64,000 bases of DNA from Neckera pumila. Lineage: Eukaryota > Streptophyta > Bryopsida > Hypnales > Neckeraceae. Shown here one piece after another: positions 1 to 13,156 of the stretch; position 1 is the stretch's first letter; the number at the start of each line of letters is the position of its first letter. The position numbers and the translations under genes were made by a program. The notes under the pieces were generated by a model. It was not told the origin of the DNA, did no database searches, and saw only the letters and a list, made by a program, of their open reading frames with translations. The DNA lies in NCBI GenBank assembly GCA_963969595.1, contig OZ018408.1:15063823-15127822 (forward strand). Direction: 5' to 3'.

Positions 1-249
1 ATTATATAGGTCAAATACTAGACAATAGCAAAAGTTGCATATCTATCTATTATATCTAATTCTACTACAAATCACATTCAACATAGAAAGAAATGTAGAC
101 TTATATAAATAAGTATTTAGAGGTCTGCACAATGAAGTTTACCAGTAAAATGTCCAATTTATTACCTAATCACACTATTATATGCATATCTAAAATCCAA
201 AAAAATGTTCCATCACTCCATGTCATTCAAGTTTTCCAACCAAAGTGGG

Positions 250-996
250 TCTAGGGGGTCATTGCAAAAAAGACCGATCCTATTTTTTGTCACAGTGAGA
301 GTGACTATCTTGCCTTGTGCTATAACTTTTGAAGCACATGAAATTTCAATTGAGTATATCTAACTTGATGGTAATTAGATCCCTTGTTATTTAGAAATTA
401 AGAAAATCATTTAATACTTAAAAAACAATTTTGTTAATTTGTCGCAAAATTAGGTTTAGGATTTTGTACTACAGTAGGAGTTCCAAATTTAATGATATGC
501 AGTTAAAATATTCATGGTTTATTTGTACAATAGGAAATCATATATCTACCAAAGAAAAGCTAAAAACATATTATTTTATATTCTCCACATAAATTCAAGC
601 AGCACTTCCATTGAGCATAATTTTGAGCATTGAAGATGGTTCTAAAATCATTCTTTTGATAAAATCATATCACCATCAACTCTTTTCCAGGTATTCCACC
701 AACTCAGTGTCCAATTTTTTGTTTTTTAAATATAATTTTCCTATTTTTTACAAGTTAAAACGTGAAATTATAGTAAAAATACCTATTTTCATGAGATTTT
801 GCACTTTTCTAGTTTTTCTATTTAGAGAATTTTTCTATGCTTTTCCTTCCCAAGGTACCTTCTTCTTAAAGGTATATACATTAATAATATATTTTTCCAC
901 ATTTAAAAAAATTTAATTATAAAGTATTCCAAAAAAAAATGAGTATTGTGCAAAACGCTACAAAAAACGCACGGTCTTTTTTGCAATGATCCTAGG
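250..996 (+). mobile_element. Family C non-autonomous element, copy 1
   Basis: Both ends carry the inverted terminal sequence GGTCATTGCAAAAAAGACCG (right end imperfect), and the match continues outward through a CTAGG stretch. The AT-rich interior recurs diverged at 51.8-52.4, 58.5-58.9 and 60.1-61.7 kb. It includes a stretch reading as a short open frame at 611-916, but that frame is not conserved between copies, so I treat it as non-coding. I cannot define the target duplication, and the transposon class is unknown. Confidence 0.6.
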
Positions 997-1262
997 TCAG
1001 TCCAAGTCCCAAGCGGTTCCCGTTTATGTGATGCAGGCCATTTGCTAGTTGAAGTAGGCATCTTTATATATTAAAGGATGTGTGTAGGGCGGGGAGTTCT
1101 TGTTACTTATTCTTGTTAGTTAATTGATAACCAATAGTTAGTAGTTGATGTTAAGATAAAGGAGGATAAAGGTTAGGATTTGTCAGTAACTAGCCTCCTA
1201 GGTTGTGATTGGCTACTTAGAGGCAAGATCTGGTCCCTTGTCTCTCTTGTCTCTTGGTGGAT

Positions 1263-1845
1263 TTAACCCCTAAAGTCCCAGTGTCCCTACAGGGGACAAA
1301 ATGGGTTTCGGGTAGGTTCGTATGAGCTCAATTTTTGGTGAAACTTTTTGAAACTTTCCCATAAGATAGAAAAACTATTGGCTTTTTGGAAATGTAATTT
1401 TTATTTCAATTGGTGCCGACGAGCAAAAATTATGCTACAATAACCTCAAAATGGGGGAGATTGGGCAGAAAAAAAAATCCACAAAAAATTGAAAATAATT
1501 CTTTTAATTATTTAATTACAATAGATTATATTTTTGTCTAAATAGGGAGCTTTGATTCATTCCATTTAGATTCGTGATGTGACAGTTATAGAGTTTCTTG
1601 TTTTGCGGGCAGTCAAAGCATTTTATCAAAAAAACTTTTTCTTTCACTTTGAATGCTGATATCTTTCAATCCGTACGGTCAAACATCACGAAATTTTTAC
1701 CACATGATCTGAGAAAAGTTTAGTAAAAGATCCTATGGTTAGATTCTAAAAAAAAGATTTTTTCTGACTTCTTGGATGAATGCAACAAAAATAACAGTTT
1801 GAGTGATTTTTGATAGAAAAATAGCCTTGGGACTTTAGGGATTAA
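1263..1845 (+). mobile_element. TTAA-alpha element, internally deleted
   Basis: Begins TTAACCCCTAAAGTCCCA and ends with the inverted TGGGACTTTAGGGATTAA, flanked by TTAA on both sides. Just inside the left end is the subterminal palindrome TGTCCCTACAGGGGACA (1282-1298). At 583 bp it is shorter than the roughly 925-bp full-length copies and matches the other short copy at 5.5-6.1 kb in inverted orientation, which suggests a deleted sub-lineage that moved on its own. Confidence 0.8.
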
Positions 1846-2822
1846 GTAGGTGTGGAATTTACTTGGCTATGAAGCTGTACCTTTTTGGTGAATTATTATT
1901 GAAGTAAGCATTGATGTGAGGAGTTTGGGGTTGTATTTCATTAAAAAGTTGGATCAAGGCAAGCTTTTAAATATAAATTTTTGAATAGATGATTTACCAT
2001 GATACCAACTTTCAAATCTAGAAAATATGAGATTTAAAAGTAGAGGTGTTTGGAGTTTAATTAAGGCAACCAAGAAGGATATGTTGGGGAGCTTCAATTT
2101 TGTTGAATTTTTGTGATATGGCTATGAGATTTAAAGAGTGATTTTCTTAACTTATCTACTATAGTATTTTAAAAACTTGGCTACAATAGATACGGGATCT
2201 ACTAATTATGCACAAAATACAACTAAGGTGTGGAGGCAATGACTTGGCTATGGAGAAATATTCACCAAAGTTGAAAAATATCTTAGATCAGATTAAAAAT
2301 TAGTTTTTATTATTTGACAAGTTTATCCACTTTGTGCCAAAAGTTCCAATACATTTGGAGAATTTTCCATCATTTATGCTAGGCCAAAACTACTAGCTAT
2401 GGCAGTTTTTGGATTATCATGAGAAGGGTGAGAAAATGTCCATCAAAGGACATTATCTTAAATGTGAGTGAAAATTGACATTTAAGTACTTGATAACCTT
2501 ATATACATTGTGGGAGAGTTTCAAGACATTTGGAGCCATTCTCCATCATTTATACTAGGTCAAAGCTAGTTGTGTAGTTTCTAAGTTAATGTGGAAATTA
2601 TAGGATTAGGCTTTGGAAAAAGGGAATTTGGAAATAGATTTAGGGTTATTTAGGGGAGTTAAGGGTAGAAAGAGATAATATGAAAAGCATTTTTACAGAA
2701 AAAGTCTTGTGCTATTCCGGATCTATTTACACAACATTATGACACTGTAGAAGTTTCAAGAAGTCCCATGTTGTGCATAACAACCCCCATTGCCTCCAAT
2801 CCTCATCGATGTATAGCCATCA
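1846..2822. other. AT-rich intergenic DNA, nothing assigned
   Basis: No coding frame, RNA gene or paired termini could be supported in this interval. It is AT-rich and probably consists of decayed repeats. Confidence 0.4.
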
Positions 2823-3118
2823 CATTAGAAGAGATTTGAGGCCTCTAAGAAACTGCGAGTTATCCTGAGTTCCTATAGTATTCCTAGACTGTGGGAAAGC
2901 AGGATAAATGCTTGCTGATGTGACCGAGAGTGTGATACGTCATTTTTCAAAAAAAAATAGAAAAATAGAAAAAAAAAAAATTGGCCTAAAATGATATTTG
3001 GGAGGAAAAAAAATTGAAAATTGACAACTCGTACCGGCTGTTTACAAAATTGGGCTAGATTTGGGAACGGGCTTGAATTGGCCCTCCAATGCCCTCCAGT
3101 CTTGAATCTTCCCTAATG
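2823..3118. mobile_element. Family F3 MITE, copy a
   Basis: Starts CATTAGAAGAGATTTGAGG and ends with inverted ...CTTCCCTAATG. The interior matches copies at 31.8 and 50.9 kb: a block with GAGTTCC and CCCAGACTG, a block reading GACGTGGTC or similar, a poly-A tract, and a GGGCTTGAA block before the right end. CCATCACA occurs at both borders but overlaps the terminus, so it is only a possible 8-bp target duplication. Confidence 0.6.
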
Positions 3119-5499
3119 TCCATCACAAAGTAAATTGTGATCTCTAATGGGAAATGGCCCTCTACACAAAGTGGGTCAAATCTCAAATTGTCTTGCCTAT
3201 GTTCCTCCGGTAGGAAATGCTGGACTTCAATCCATATAGTCAATGTAAAATTCCTTTGCCAATTACGCCAATACCTCAAAAACATGCCTTTGCGTCCAAA
3301 TCTTCGTAAAGAAACATGGCCCAAATTCCATCCAATCCAATGTAATGAGATGGAAACACTCAATCTTCTGTCAACACCACCGTACTGTTGTAGTAAGTGT
3401 CTCCAAATCTTCATGAAGCAGAGCTTGATGTAGATAGACTTGCCACAATCACCAAAAGTCTACTAGCTGTGCACTTGTTGCAATGGATCGATGCGAAGCA
3501 AAAAACAAAATCCAACATATATTATTGGATTTGGATCATATACTATTTGGTAGCACATGTGATTGCCATAAACCTACAACAATGCTATAAGCCTTTAGAA
3601 GAAATTAAAGCTCTAAAATAGCTCTATTTCCACCACTAAGGTTCGTTAATAGTGATTAAGGATTTTAAGACACTTGCACTAATGACATTGTATCTAATGT
3701 GACTTTTGAATTTGCAATAATTAGCTAAAGTCATTCAATGCCAAATAATAATTAAGTGTCTTTAGATGTTTCAACAATACCTTAACTGAAGTCATTAAAT
3801 GCTCTAAAAGATGCAAAACAGTGCATGTAGCTACTCACCATCCTAGACCTTGAAATCAACCCTTCAAATATCCTAGATCTCCAAAACCTCCTAAAAAATG
3901 TCCAAAGTTACTCAACACTCCTTCCAAAACATCCCATGGTTCTTTTCTAATTCATAGAAGTCAAGATTTGAAGTTAATTTTTAGTTTTGGGACCTCAAAT
4001 TAGGTTATAGACTTATAGGTCTAATTCATTTGCCGAAATTTTAATTCACTACATGAAAATTGAACCCTTAAAACTCCTAACATCCCTAAAACTTGCCATT
4101 GAAATCCACCCTAAATCATCCAAATCATACTCCAAAACATTCTACAAAAACTCCCTATTTCATAGAATTCAAAATTGAGGTTAATTTTATAGATTTGAAG
4201 TCCCTAATTAGTATGCTGGAATATAAAATTAAATAGTGCCGATTTTCTCACATTTTGAACACTCTTGTGCTCAAGAACCACATCCAATTAGAATTTAAGC
4301 ATTTATCTTTAAGTTTAAGATTTTTTATTTTTTTAAACTTTTAAATAATTAATTAATCTGAATGAGTCCTTAAATTAATCTTGTAATCCAAATTAATCTT
4401 TTGTAATCTTAAATATCCTTTATTTAATCAAGTTGAATGTCATGTGAGATCCTAAATTATTACTTTGGTCTCAAAGTTTACTTTTTTTGCTTTTACACTT
4501 CATTATTAGGTTTCATACTAAAAAAAATCTAAAAAGAGTATTTGATTGCAGTTTGTAAAGTAATTACCAATGCAATGTTTTATCTATAGGAGCCTAGAGT
4601 GCCTAAAACTCTCCAATCTCTCACTTTTAGATCAATTGGAATTCAAAATATAACATAGGTTTAGTGTGCAAGATTAAATGCAAAATACCCTTCTCAAACT
4701 ACAATGAAGTCCCAAAATTATAGTCTATGTGTCAAAGCATGACTAAATTGGAGTTAGTATTTCAAGTGTGTTAGATCTTCTTTAGAATTGAAAGAGCTAT
4801 CAATAGGTGAAATCAAGAGTTATCAAAGCACTAATCTTTTTGAAAAAAAAAATTAGATATAATAAACCTTGCAAATGCAAATTCAAAAAATATAGAAGAC
4901 AACGTAACCAATAACAAATAATTTTGCTTCTGAGATAGAAACATACCATGAGCCCAATAGCACAATCCATTCATCAAAGTTTCCTCCAATAAAAAGATTT
5001 AGAGATTACCAGATTAATAAAAAGTAATAACAAGCAAACCTTATTGCAAAAAGTGTGGATTAAAAATACATGTCTGTTCTTAGTATTTAAAACTTCTTAG
5101 AGATTACATACAAAGTTTTGTTTTGTTTTTTAATTGCAAAAGTTAGTTTTCCAAAAGTTAGATGCTTGAATTAATATTGGCATTACTTAGACCAGCATCC
5201 ACTTTATATAGAATCATAGTAAACGTTGTTATTTAAAATCTCTTCTTATTTTCAATTCTAGAAATTACCAATTGCATGAACCCGTCATAACATTATTAAC
5301 CAGTGAGGGGGGGGCCTTTTTGCTTGCGCAGAAAGGGGGAGCCTCCGAAGCACTGAAAGACACCATCTGTAATGTCAGGTCTGACACCGCGCTACCACCC
5401 AATCAGATCAGGCGATTTATAACTTAAGTCTTCCCCCAGGGATATAGGGAAGAATGATTCCTATGCATGGAGGGAGGTATTAGGGTTGGTAAACAATGT
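3119..5499. other. AT-rich intergenic DNA, nothing assigned
   Basis: Short open frames exist on both strands at 3.05-3.6 kb. They overlap each other, have no recognisable motifs and partly cover the F3 element, so I do not call them genes. A G-run and slightly GC-richer stretch at 5305-5420 has no clear identity. Confidence 0.4.
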
Positions 5500-6085
5500 T
5501 ATGGTAAAGTCCCAAGGTCATTTTTTTGTCAAAAAACATTCAAAACTATTGTTTCTATTGCATTCATCCAAGAGAGCAAATTTTTTCTCTCTTTCTTAGA
5601 ATCTAACCATAGGATCTTGTACTTCACTTGTCTGAGATCATGTGGTAAAAATCTCATCAAATTTGACCGTACGGATTGGAAGATATTAGCATTCAAAGTT
5701 GGATAAAAAGTTTTTTTTCAAGAACATGCTTAGATTGCCCAAAAAACAAGATTGTCCATAACTTTCTCATCACTAGTCCAAATAGAATGAATCAAAGTTT
5801 TACATGTAGAAAAAAATATAATATTTTAGGAAAAAAATTTTAAAAAATACTTGTGATTTTTTGTGATTTTTTTTGGGCTGCCCGCCGACCTCCATTTTTG
5901 ACATTTTGTGCCATAACTTTTGCTTCCGAGCACCGATAGAAATAAAACATTATATTCCCAAGAAGCTTATGTATTTATTAGCTTCACAAAAAGTTTTAGA
6001 AAATTATGATGAATATTGAGATGGTATGAGCCTACTTGAAGTCACAGTTTGGCCTCCGTAGGGCCAATGGGACTTTAGGGGTTAA
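5500..6085 (-). mobile_element. TTAA-alpha element, internally deleted, reverse copy
   Basis: The right end reads GGGACTTTAGGGGTTAA. The left end is decayed but retains TAAAGTCCCAAGG. The interior is the inverse of the 1263-1845 copy. The subterminal palindrome beside the right end is changed on both arms (TGGCC...GGCCA instead of TGTCC...GGACA), so the dyad survives the sequence change. Confidence 0.75.
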
Positions 6086-7989
6086 AATTCTACTAAAAAT
6101 TAAGATAGGACTTTTAGTAGTAATAAATCACCTCAACAAATTTCAAGGCATTTAAACACGGACAAGTGCCCAAATAGACAACTCTAACAATTCCTAGCAA
6201 ATTTTAAAAGAATTCCAAGAGTTGATAAAAGCCACAAGAGCATACGATGTCAAATTGGAGTCTTTTCCTACTCCAACAACCCTTTTAAACACTCCATACA
6301 AGTCAAAATTCTTGAAAAATATAAATTCCTTCACTAAAATCTTATAGTTCTTTATTTTGCCAATTCGCTATCTTTTACAAGTCCAAATGACTTGAGAAAA
6401 GGAATAGAAGATATATAAGATAACTTGGGCTTTTTGAAGCAAATGGCATAATCTATTTGGCATTTGAATTTTTTTCTAAAAGTGAAAAATTAATCCAACA
6501 ATAAATTTGCCTTTTTTTAGTAATTAGCCACTAAACTATAAAATGCCAACCTTTTTCTCCCCAAACCACCCTCATTTCTAATGTTGAAACCTTATTGTTA
6601 TGTTTATTTAGTGTTTTTTGGTTAAATTTGGCCAATTTATTGTCTATGTGGTGTTTCTTGCAGATGGTTTGCAATAGCTCCTTTGCGTGGCCAATTTGTT
6701 GTCTATGTGGTGAATTTGTCCATTTTTGGAGAACTTTCCCTAGAGCCTTGACCTACAAAATTGTCAAATCTTAGCACATGTTTCAATCGTTTATTGGCTT
6801 GTCTCTAATTAATGACAAAGCTTTGACTGTATGGAAGTCACTCTACACACTGTTATATTAATCTTCTATTTTTTTTGTTATAATTTTCATGCTCAAAACC
6901 CACGTGGAAAAGTTTTGACTTTGTTAGTACCATGTTAAACACTATCATACTTGTTCCATTATTTCGTTTGCGTTTAAAAATCTCCTTGTGAATTCATATG
7001 GTGAAGCTTTGGCTTCGTTATATACTATTACAGTCAATCCGATATTTCTTTTGCTTTAGCCTTGTATTTTTCCTTACGAGTCCATATAACAAAGCTTTAG
7101 CTTTAATTTAGAATGTCTAGTTTTCAAACTCTACCTCGCTTCTTGTTTAAAGAGCATAAAGTCCCGTTCTCATTTCCTTAGGCAATTCATTAGAATAGGT
7201 GCACAAAAAAAAGTTTATATTTAAAAAAAAGTACTTAAAGTTGGTCCAATACTAGCTACAAATTGAGACTGAGTACTGACAGGGAAAAGTTCTCTACTAA
7301 GTTGAACCCCACTGCAGCTCACCAAAGGCACTCAATATGGGCAATAAGCAGGCTGTGACTTGGAAATTGCCCCATGGCATGCATGCCAAGTGAAATACAT
7401 GCTCGGCCACGGCCAAAAATGAAGAAGGTACATGCAATTAATTGGGCGCGGCTCGCCAAGCTATATAAAAATCCTTTTGACCCTACCTTTTGAAAAGCTT
7501 CTCTTGAAAAGTTGAATAGATTATCTTCATAATAATAAAATAAGGACTATAAGTGGATATTTCACCACTTGGCGAGTCTTCCCATGGAGCCATGACACTT
7601 TGATGAATATGGCCACACTCCAAACGTTGAAGTTTACAAATTTGGCGCCCTTTTTTGCGAGCTAAGCGTAGGGTTGTCCTAACGGAGATGGATTGTCCAA
7701 CTGAGGCAAGCATTGGCGGCAAGCTAAGACCCTACACTACCTAGAGATAGAATTAGTCTGATGGATAGAAATGAGGTGCATTGCTAATGGAGAGGAGGTA
7801 TCACCACTTGGATTTGCAATTTGGATATCTTGAGCAGTGTGCTAATTGATTCTAAGATTTTTCAGAGATAGAATTAGTTGAATTGACTAAAATACAAGTG
7901 GAATAATATGAATCTAACAAGAATTTGAATTGATATGAATTTTCAAACCAAAAATATAAAACCATTAGTAGGTCGGGGCCATGACCATC
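6086..7989. other. AT-rich intergenic DNA with a degenerate tandem repeat
   Basis: Between about 6815 and 7120 a motif resembling CATATGGTGAAGCTTTGGCTT recurs three to four times at roughly 115-bp spacing, strongly diverged. A pair of GGCCAATTTRTTGTCTATGT direct repeats lies at 6630-6710. I see no coding region. Confidence 0.35.
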
Positions 7990-9459
7990 TTAACCCTTAA
8001 AGGACCAATATGCGTTTTTTGGCTACATAGAAATTTTGGGCATGTACATGTGATTAGAGATTTCCATATTTTAGGCTGAAATTTTTAATAGAAGGTGGGG
8101 ACAAGGAGTATCTTTCATATGCACCAAATTTCATGACATTTGGAAATATGAGTCAAAAGTTATGGCCTAATACATTACTTTTTGGTGTAGTTAGGCAGTT
8201 CGGGCGGATAAAAGAAATCACTATTTTCAAAAACAAAAATTTGAAATTGGTTTTCTAGAGTTACATATGCGTGAAAAGCTTTGAACCTTTCAATTTTGAT
8301 CAATGAGCCAAAAGTTATGAGGAGTCAACCAGTGATGGGACCACATTCTCGCTTTAGCCCTACCTAGTGCATCTTTGGATCAACACTCCCCCGACAATTT
8401 CACAGCATCAAAGTTATTTGGTCTCTCCTTCGAGGTTCATCCCTGTGGCTGTTATGAATTGCTCGCAACAACAAGGTGTTCTCACAAACCCAATGGCCTC
8501 CAAATTTCGTTCAATAGGCCCTTTGGAACGCGCTTCTTGACTCCGGACGGGCTGTGTTTTTTAAAGCCCAAAGTAGTGCTAAACTTCATCCGATTCAATC
8601 GGACTCCATCTGGCGCAAGTTTGACTTAGTTTGGGTGTAGTCTCCCGTTCTTGCCACCTGTGTTTGCAACCAGATTAGTTGGAACAAGGAGGGACCCCCT
8701 CCTTGCATTTTTGCTTAGTTTTTTCTGTTTTCTTTTCTTTTCTTTTGCTCATTCTCTCTTCATTGTCCAGCCTCTGGCTTGGCCGCTTTGTACTTGGGTT
8801 GTTTTTTTAATGCTATGGGTCTCCATTTGTTCAAAAAAGAAAAGAAAAGAAAAAGTTATGAGGAGTTTTAGTTTGCGGGCAGTTATGGATTCTCTATTCT
8901 AAACTAAACTTTGAAGTCCTTTATCTTACTCCATTTTCAATATTTTTATAAATAAATAAAATTAGAGGATGTATATTGTTTATTACAACATTGCAACCAT
9001 TGGGATTGGCATATTTCAATTCTATAATTAAATTCTTAACAATTTAGTATTTGGAATCATTTTCAACTATTGTCGACTTACTATTTTTTTTGTATATGTT
9101 GCACAATTCCAAATGATGTGAAATTTTTTAAGCATGTGGATAACTTGTCTAGGAAAAAGAATGCAAAGAATTACTACCATTTTGGACATCATTTCTTAGA
9201 AAAGTGAGCTTATGAAAGGCAGCTGACTGATTTTTCGCAGGAACAAAAAAAGGGTTTTTGTCAATTCAAATGCTAATATATTGCAATCCACTTGGTGGAA
9301 TTTTCTGAAACTTTTTCCACATCTTCTCAAATCAGTGTACTATAAGATCCTATGGCTACATGTGTCAAAAAAAAATTCCAAAAAACTGGTACTTGTTCTA
9401 AACATGGCAATTTTTGGACATTTTGGGTAAAAACATATTCATAGAACTTTAGGGGTTAA
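7990..9459 (+). mobile_element. TTAA-beta element carrying a LINE insertion
   Basis: Left end TTAACCCTTAAAGGACCAA, right end GAACTTTAGGGGTTAA. The 1470-bp span contains a LINE fragment at 8325-8850 with one copy of its 15-bp duplication. Removing both leaves about 929 bp, the normal full length. The interior matches the copies at 9.8, 27.9, 29.7 and 33.3 kb. These beta copies lack the palindrome found inside the alpha termini. Confidence 0.8.
8325..8850 (+). mobile_element. 5'-truncated LINE (non-LTR retrotransposon) 3' end
   Basis: The insert is bordered by a perfect 15-bp target duplication AAAAGTTATGAGGAG (8310-8324 and 8851-8865) and ends in an A-rich AAAAGAAAAGAAAAG tail. These are hallmarks of target-primed reverse transcription. 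A broken frame near 8440-8640 reads IARNNKVFSQTQW, resembling the W-x-ARN-x-x-VF region at the C-terminal end of plant L1-type ORF2 proteins. A longer related copy lies in reverse at 17.6-20.4 kb. A small stem-loop (ATGG...CCAT) sits just before the A-rich tail. The fragment is non-functional: it lacks endonuclease and reverse transcriptase domains. Confidence 0.8.
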
Positions 9460-9782
9460 AAAGCTTCAAAATCAATGACCTACCATCCTAATTCCATTTG
9501 ATGAGTGTTATGAAATCATGAGTTAAACATTCCAAAAGCACCTCTTTTATTGGCTGAAATTACAACTTTTTCGGACAAGTCCTTGTTCACAATTAAGCTC
9601 ACCTAAATCAAGATTTATTGAACCACATCCTAATCAACCTTAAACCATCTTCAAAAAGAAGTGATCTTGGTGTCATTCCTTGACAGAAGCACCTAATTGC
9701 TTGCCCAAAGTACCTGACGCTCACACTCTGAGGAAATGGGTGAGAGACTAGTGCAATCGGGAGAATTCTATAGATGGCAAAT
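9460..9782. other. Spacer between two TTAA elements, nothing assigned
   Basis: This is 323 bp of unique-looking sequence between a beta element and the next beta element. No gene or paired termini could be supported. Confidence 0.35.
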
Positions 9783-10707
9783 TTAATCCCCAAAGGTTTC
9801 TGACTATGTTTTCACCCAAAATGCTCCAAAACTGCCATTTCTAAGAAACATTTTTAGACACATGTAACCGCAAGATCCTATATTACACTAGTTCAAGATG
9901 TTGTGGAATTTTTTTCAGAAATTTCTACCTTGTGGATTGCATGATAATAGCATTTGAATTGACAAAAATCCATTTTTTGTCCCTGTGACAGTCCGGGCAG
10001 CTACACTTCAGAAGGTCACATTTGTACAAAAAAATGTTCAAAATGGTGGTTACTCTTTGGATTCATTCTTCAAGGCAAGTTGAATACATGCTTGAAAATT
10101 TTCAGATCATTTAGAATTGTAAAACATATAGGAAAAAAATAGTAAGTAGAAAGAAGTAGAGAATGATTCAAAATTCTAAACTATTAGCCATTTATTTAAG
10201 GAATTGAAAAATGCCATCCCAATGGTTGTAATGTTGTAATAAACAATATACACCTAATGACTTTATTTTTTTTCCGTAAATATTGAAAATTGAGTTAAAG
10301 GACTTCAAAGTTTATTTTAGAGTAGAGATTTCATAACTACCCATAAACTACCCTTAACTAAGAATCCTCATAACTTTGGACTCATTAATAAAAATGGAAT
10401 GATTCAAAGCTTCTTGCGTATATATAAATCCAAAGAACCAATTTTAAAATTTTACTTTTTTTAAAAGTGATTTTTAAGAAGTTTTTTGGGATGCCCAAGC
10501 TGCTCACCAAATGTTGAAAATTGCATATCATGCAATAACTTTTTTACTGTATAGTCAAAAGTTATAAAAATTGTTGGGACTTAAAGTTGCTCCTCGGAAA
10601 AAATTTGTTTTAAATTTTTAAAGAAAAAAAATAAAAATTCCATTTGTAGGGAGCTGTCCAAAATCGCTATGTTGCCAAAAAATGCAATTTGGTCCTTTAG
10701 GGGTTAA
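9783..10707 (-). mobile_element. TTAA-beta element, full length
   Basis: Left end TTAATCCCCAAAGG, right end TTGGTCCTTTAGGGGTTAA; 925 bp including both TTAA sites. It is the clearest undisturbed beta copy, in opposite orientation to the copy at 7990. The interior is AT-rich, lacks a long open frame on either strand, and encodes no recognisable transposase. Confidence 0.85.
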
Positions 10708-11222
10708 GAGGCTGACGGTATTGGGTTGACTGACCTTAAAAGAGGGCACGCTCTAGTTCTAGCTTGAATCAAGCTTGGTTGTAAGCTAAGGAAAGCATTG
10801 GCTACAATTGAAAAGTGAGCTTGGACCTTGAGATCTTAATCAAACCATGATTGATTTGTTAAAGGAAAAGTAGATAAGTTAGGATCAAGAATCAGGAAAT
10901 AAGTCCAAAATTAGGAGAGAGAGTTGTTTGATTGGAAGCCTAAGTACTTCATGTATGGAAAAGGAGTTAAATTGCAACCCAAATTTATTGATGAAGTTAG
11001 GAAACTAAATTGACCCTAATAGAGGCATTGACTACAAATTAAACAAAGTTTATTGATTCCACTATCTATAGTTGATCAATTTAGATGCTATAATTTTAAA
11101 TATATGCTTAAAGAAAACTTATGAGGCATATGTCATCACTCCTGTTTGATTCCAAGTTTAATTAGAAATATTTGGCACTCATAGACATGCAAAGTCAACC
11201 TTTGCAACTTCAAAATACTCCT

Positions 11223-11273
<51 letters not shown>

Positions 11274-12331
11274 ATTTGGAAGAAGTAGAAGGAGGAAGTA
11301 AAAAGAAATAGGTTGAATGAGAAGAAGTAGATCATAGTTTGCAGTTTACTTATATTGTTGTTCAGTCATTATTTAAATGATAAGCAATAACCAACAAAAT
11401 CCAACAAAAATGGAGGAGGTAGGCCTTATAACACAATTACCGCACGCATATTAGAGAATAGGATCGTAGTGGAAACGGATTCCAAGGTATGTGCTTAAAT
11501 TTATTGATTTGTTATTTTCTCTTTCATAGAATCTATAATAAAATTACGAATTAGATGTTCAAGTCGGACCTTTAAGAATAAAATAAAATCCAATTTTGAA
11601 TTCAAAACCACTTAGATAATTTCTAGAGGTTTTGAGAAAATATCACACTTTAAAAATAGATAAATTTAAGAAAGATAAGATAGGATAAAGTTTGATAGTT
11701 AAAGAATTAGTTTTGGATGAAAATTATCATTATTGATCCAATCCAATTCAAGTCAGAAAAGAACCCTAAAATCTAAGTACAATTTAGAATTTAATCCCCA
11801 AAGTAGAAGTGAATTGGAATTATAAGTCAGTGGAAACATTGGATGAAATTAAGAGTGTAATTAAGAGGCAAAACTTCACATGCCTTTAGCTTTCGATAGA
11901 AAAGTTCACATTCAAATTGTCTCAATATTTTAGAGAGGGGATTTATACTCTACAGCTTAGAATTGAGAAAAATTCCAAAAGTAGCAAGTTGAAACTAAAA
12001 AGTTCAAAGTAGTAATCATTGTGTAAACTTAGACCTTTAAAAGTAAAATAAAATACAAATTTGAATTCCAAATCATTGGATGTATTTGTGATGAATTTTA
12101 GAGTGTTGTTGTAGTGTGTCATGTGATTGATTTGAAGTTGAGTTAGATAAATTTCTAGTCTAAGTTGAATGTTGGTTGTATTATCTTTGTCTTATTTGAT
12201 GTTTGTTGGATGATTGAATGAATGAGGAATATGGAGGAATATTATCAATTTGTACCAAAACCAATATATAATATCAATTTGTGATTGAGAATATATAAGA
12301 TATTGGCTTGAAGATGAATAAACTTGGATTT
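10708..12331. other. AT-rich intergenic DNA with a TA microsatellite
   Basis: Apart from the TA repeat at 11225-11269 I see no gene, paired termini or other structure. Confidence 0.4.
11225..11269. repeat. (TA)n microsatellite
   Basis: An uninterrupted run of TA dinucleotides, about 22 units. Confidence 0.95.
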
Positions 12332-13156
12332 AGGTGAATTGCAAAAAACACATGTCCTATTTTTTGTCACACATTCAATGCAGAAGTTGTTTTGTGTCAT
12401 AAATATTGCAAAAGTGATTGAATGAACACAAAATTCAGATATAAGCTTCCTATAGCAATAGAAAATGTACTTGAATTATTTCAATTCTTTCAAAATTGAT
12501 TCAATAAGTGAGTTGGAATTTTGAATATATGTCACATATACGGTTTTGGTGGGTTTTAGTACTTTTGAATACCTTTTTTGAAGAGTTACAGCATCAAACT
12601 TGGTAAGCTAGCTCTTCTAATAGAAATACACATTCTCAAGAGGGAGATTTGTAAAAACATATTTCAATTGTGTTTTACATTGGCCTAAAGTGTGCTATAT
12701 CAGGTTGAATTTATGGTGAATTAAAAATACATTTTTAGTTCTAGCTTTGATCACCCTTTTTTTTTATCTAAGTTGGCAACAATGTTCATTTTTGAAACAA
12801 TTTTTTAAAGTGCATTTTTTTATTTTAAAAAATAAAATTGTGGCAGCCTCATTTTCTAGTATAAATTGCATTTTGTAGTTCAAAATAGTATTTTAGGATA
12901 CACAAAAAGACTCAATAGTATTGGTTGGAAATTGTATCCATTGTTGCGCCTCAAATTTGCAAATATAGACTATCTTTATGGGGAATTAAATGTTGCCATT
13001 TATCCTTGCTAAATTGGAAATTGGAAATCTTATCAAATATTTAGATTTTGTATTCTAAGCCCCAATAGTACTAAAGGTGACTCGTAGTACAAAAAATACT
13101 AGAAGGTTGAAAATAAAAAATGCAATAAATAGTACAAGTGTTTCTTGCAATCACCT
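12332..13156 (+). mobile_element. Family C element, copy 2
   Basis: Left end AGGTGAATTGCAAAAAACAC; right end inverted, reading GTTTCTTGCAATCACCT. It is 825 bp. An ATAGTACAAG motif lies just inside the right end, as in the copy at 17.7-18.6 kb. No long open frame. The target duplication is not clear. Confidence 0.65.

Noticed and set aside
611..916. 101-codon open frame near the start of the window
   Set aside because: It lies in the AT-rich interior of a family-C element, is not conserved in the other C copies and has low-complexity composition.
1263..1845. Reading the TTAA borders as a 3-bp TTA or TAA Harbinger duplication
   Set aside because: Termini are symmetric only if the full TTAA is outside the element, and two empty sites contain TTAA exactly once.
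3055..3433. Overlapping open frames of about 100-120 codons on both strands
   Set aside because: They overlap each other and the right end of an F3 MITE, and no domain or splice structure is visible.
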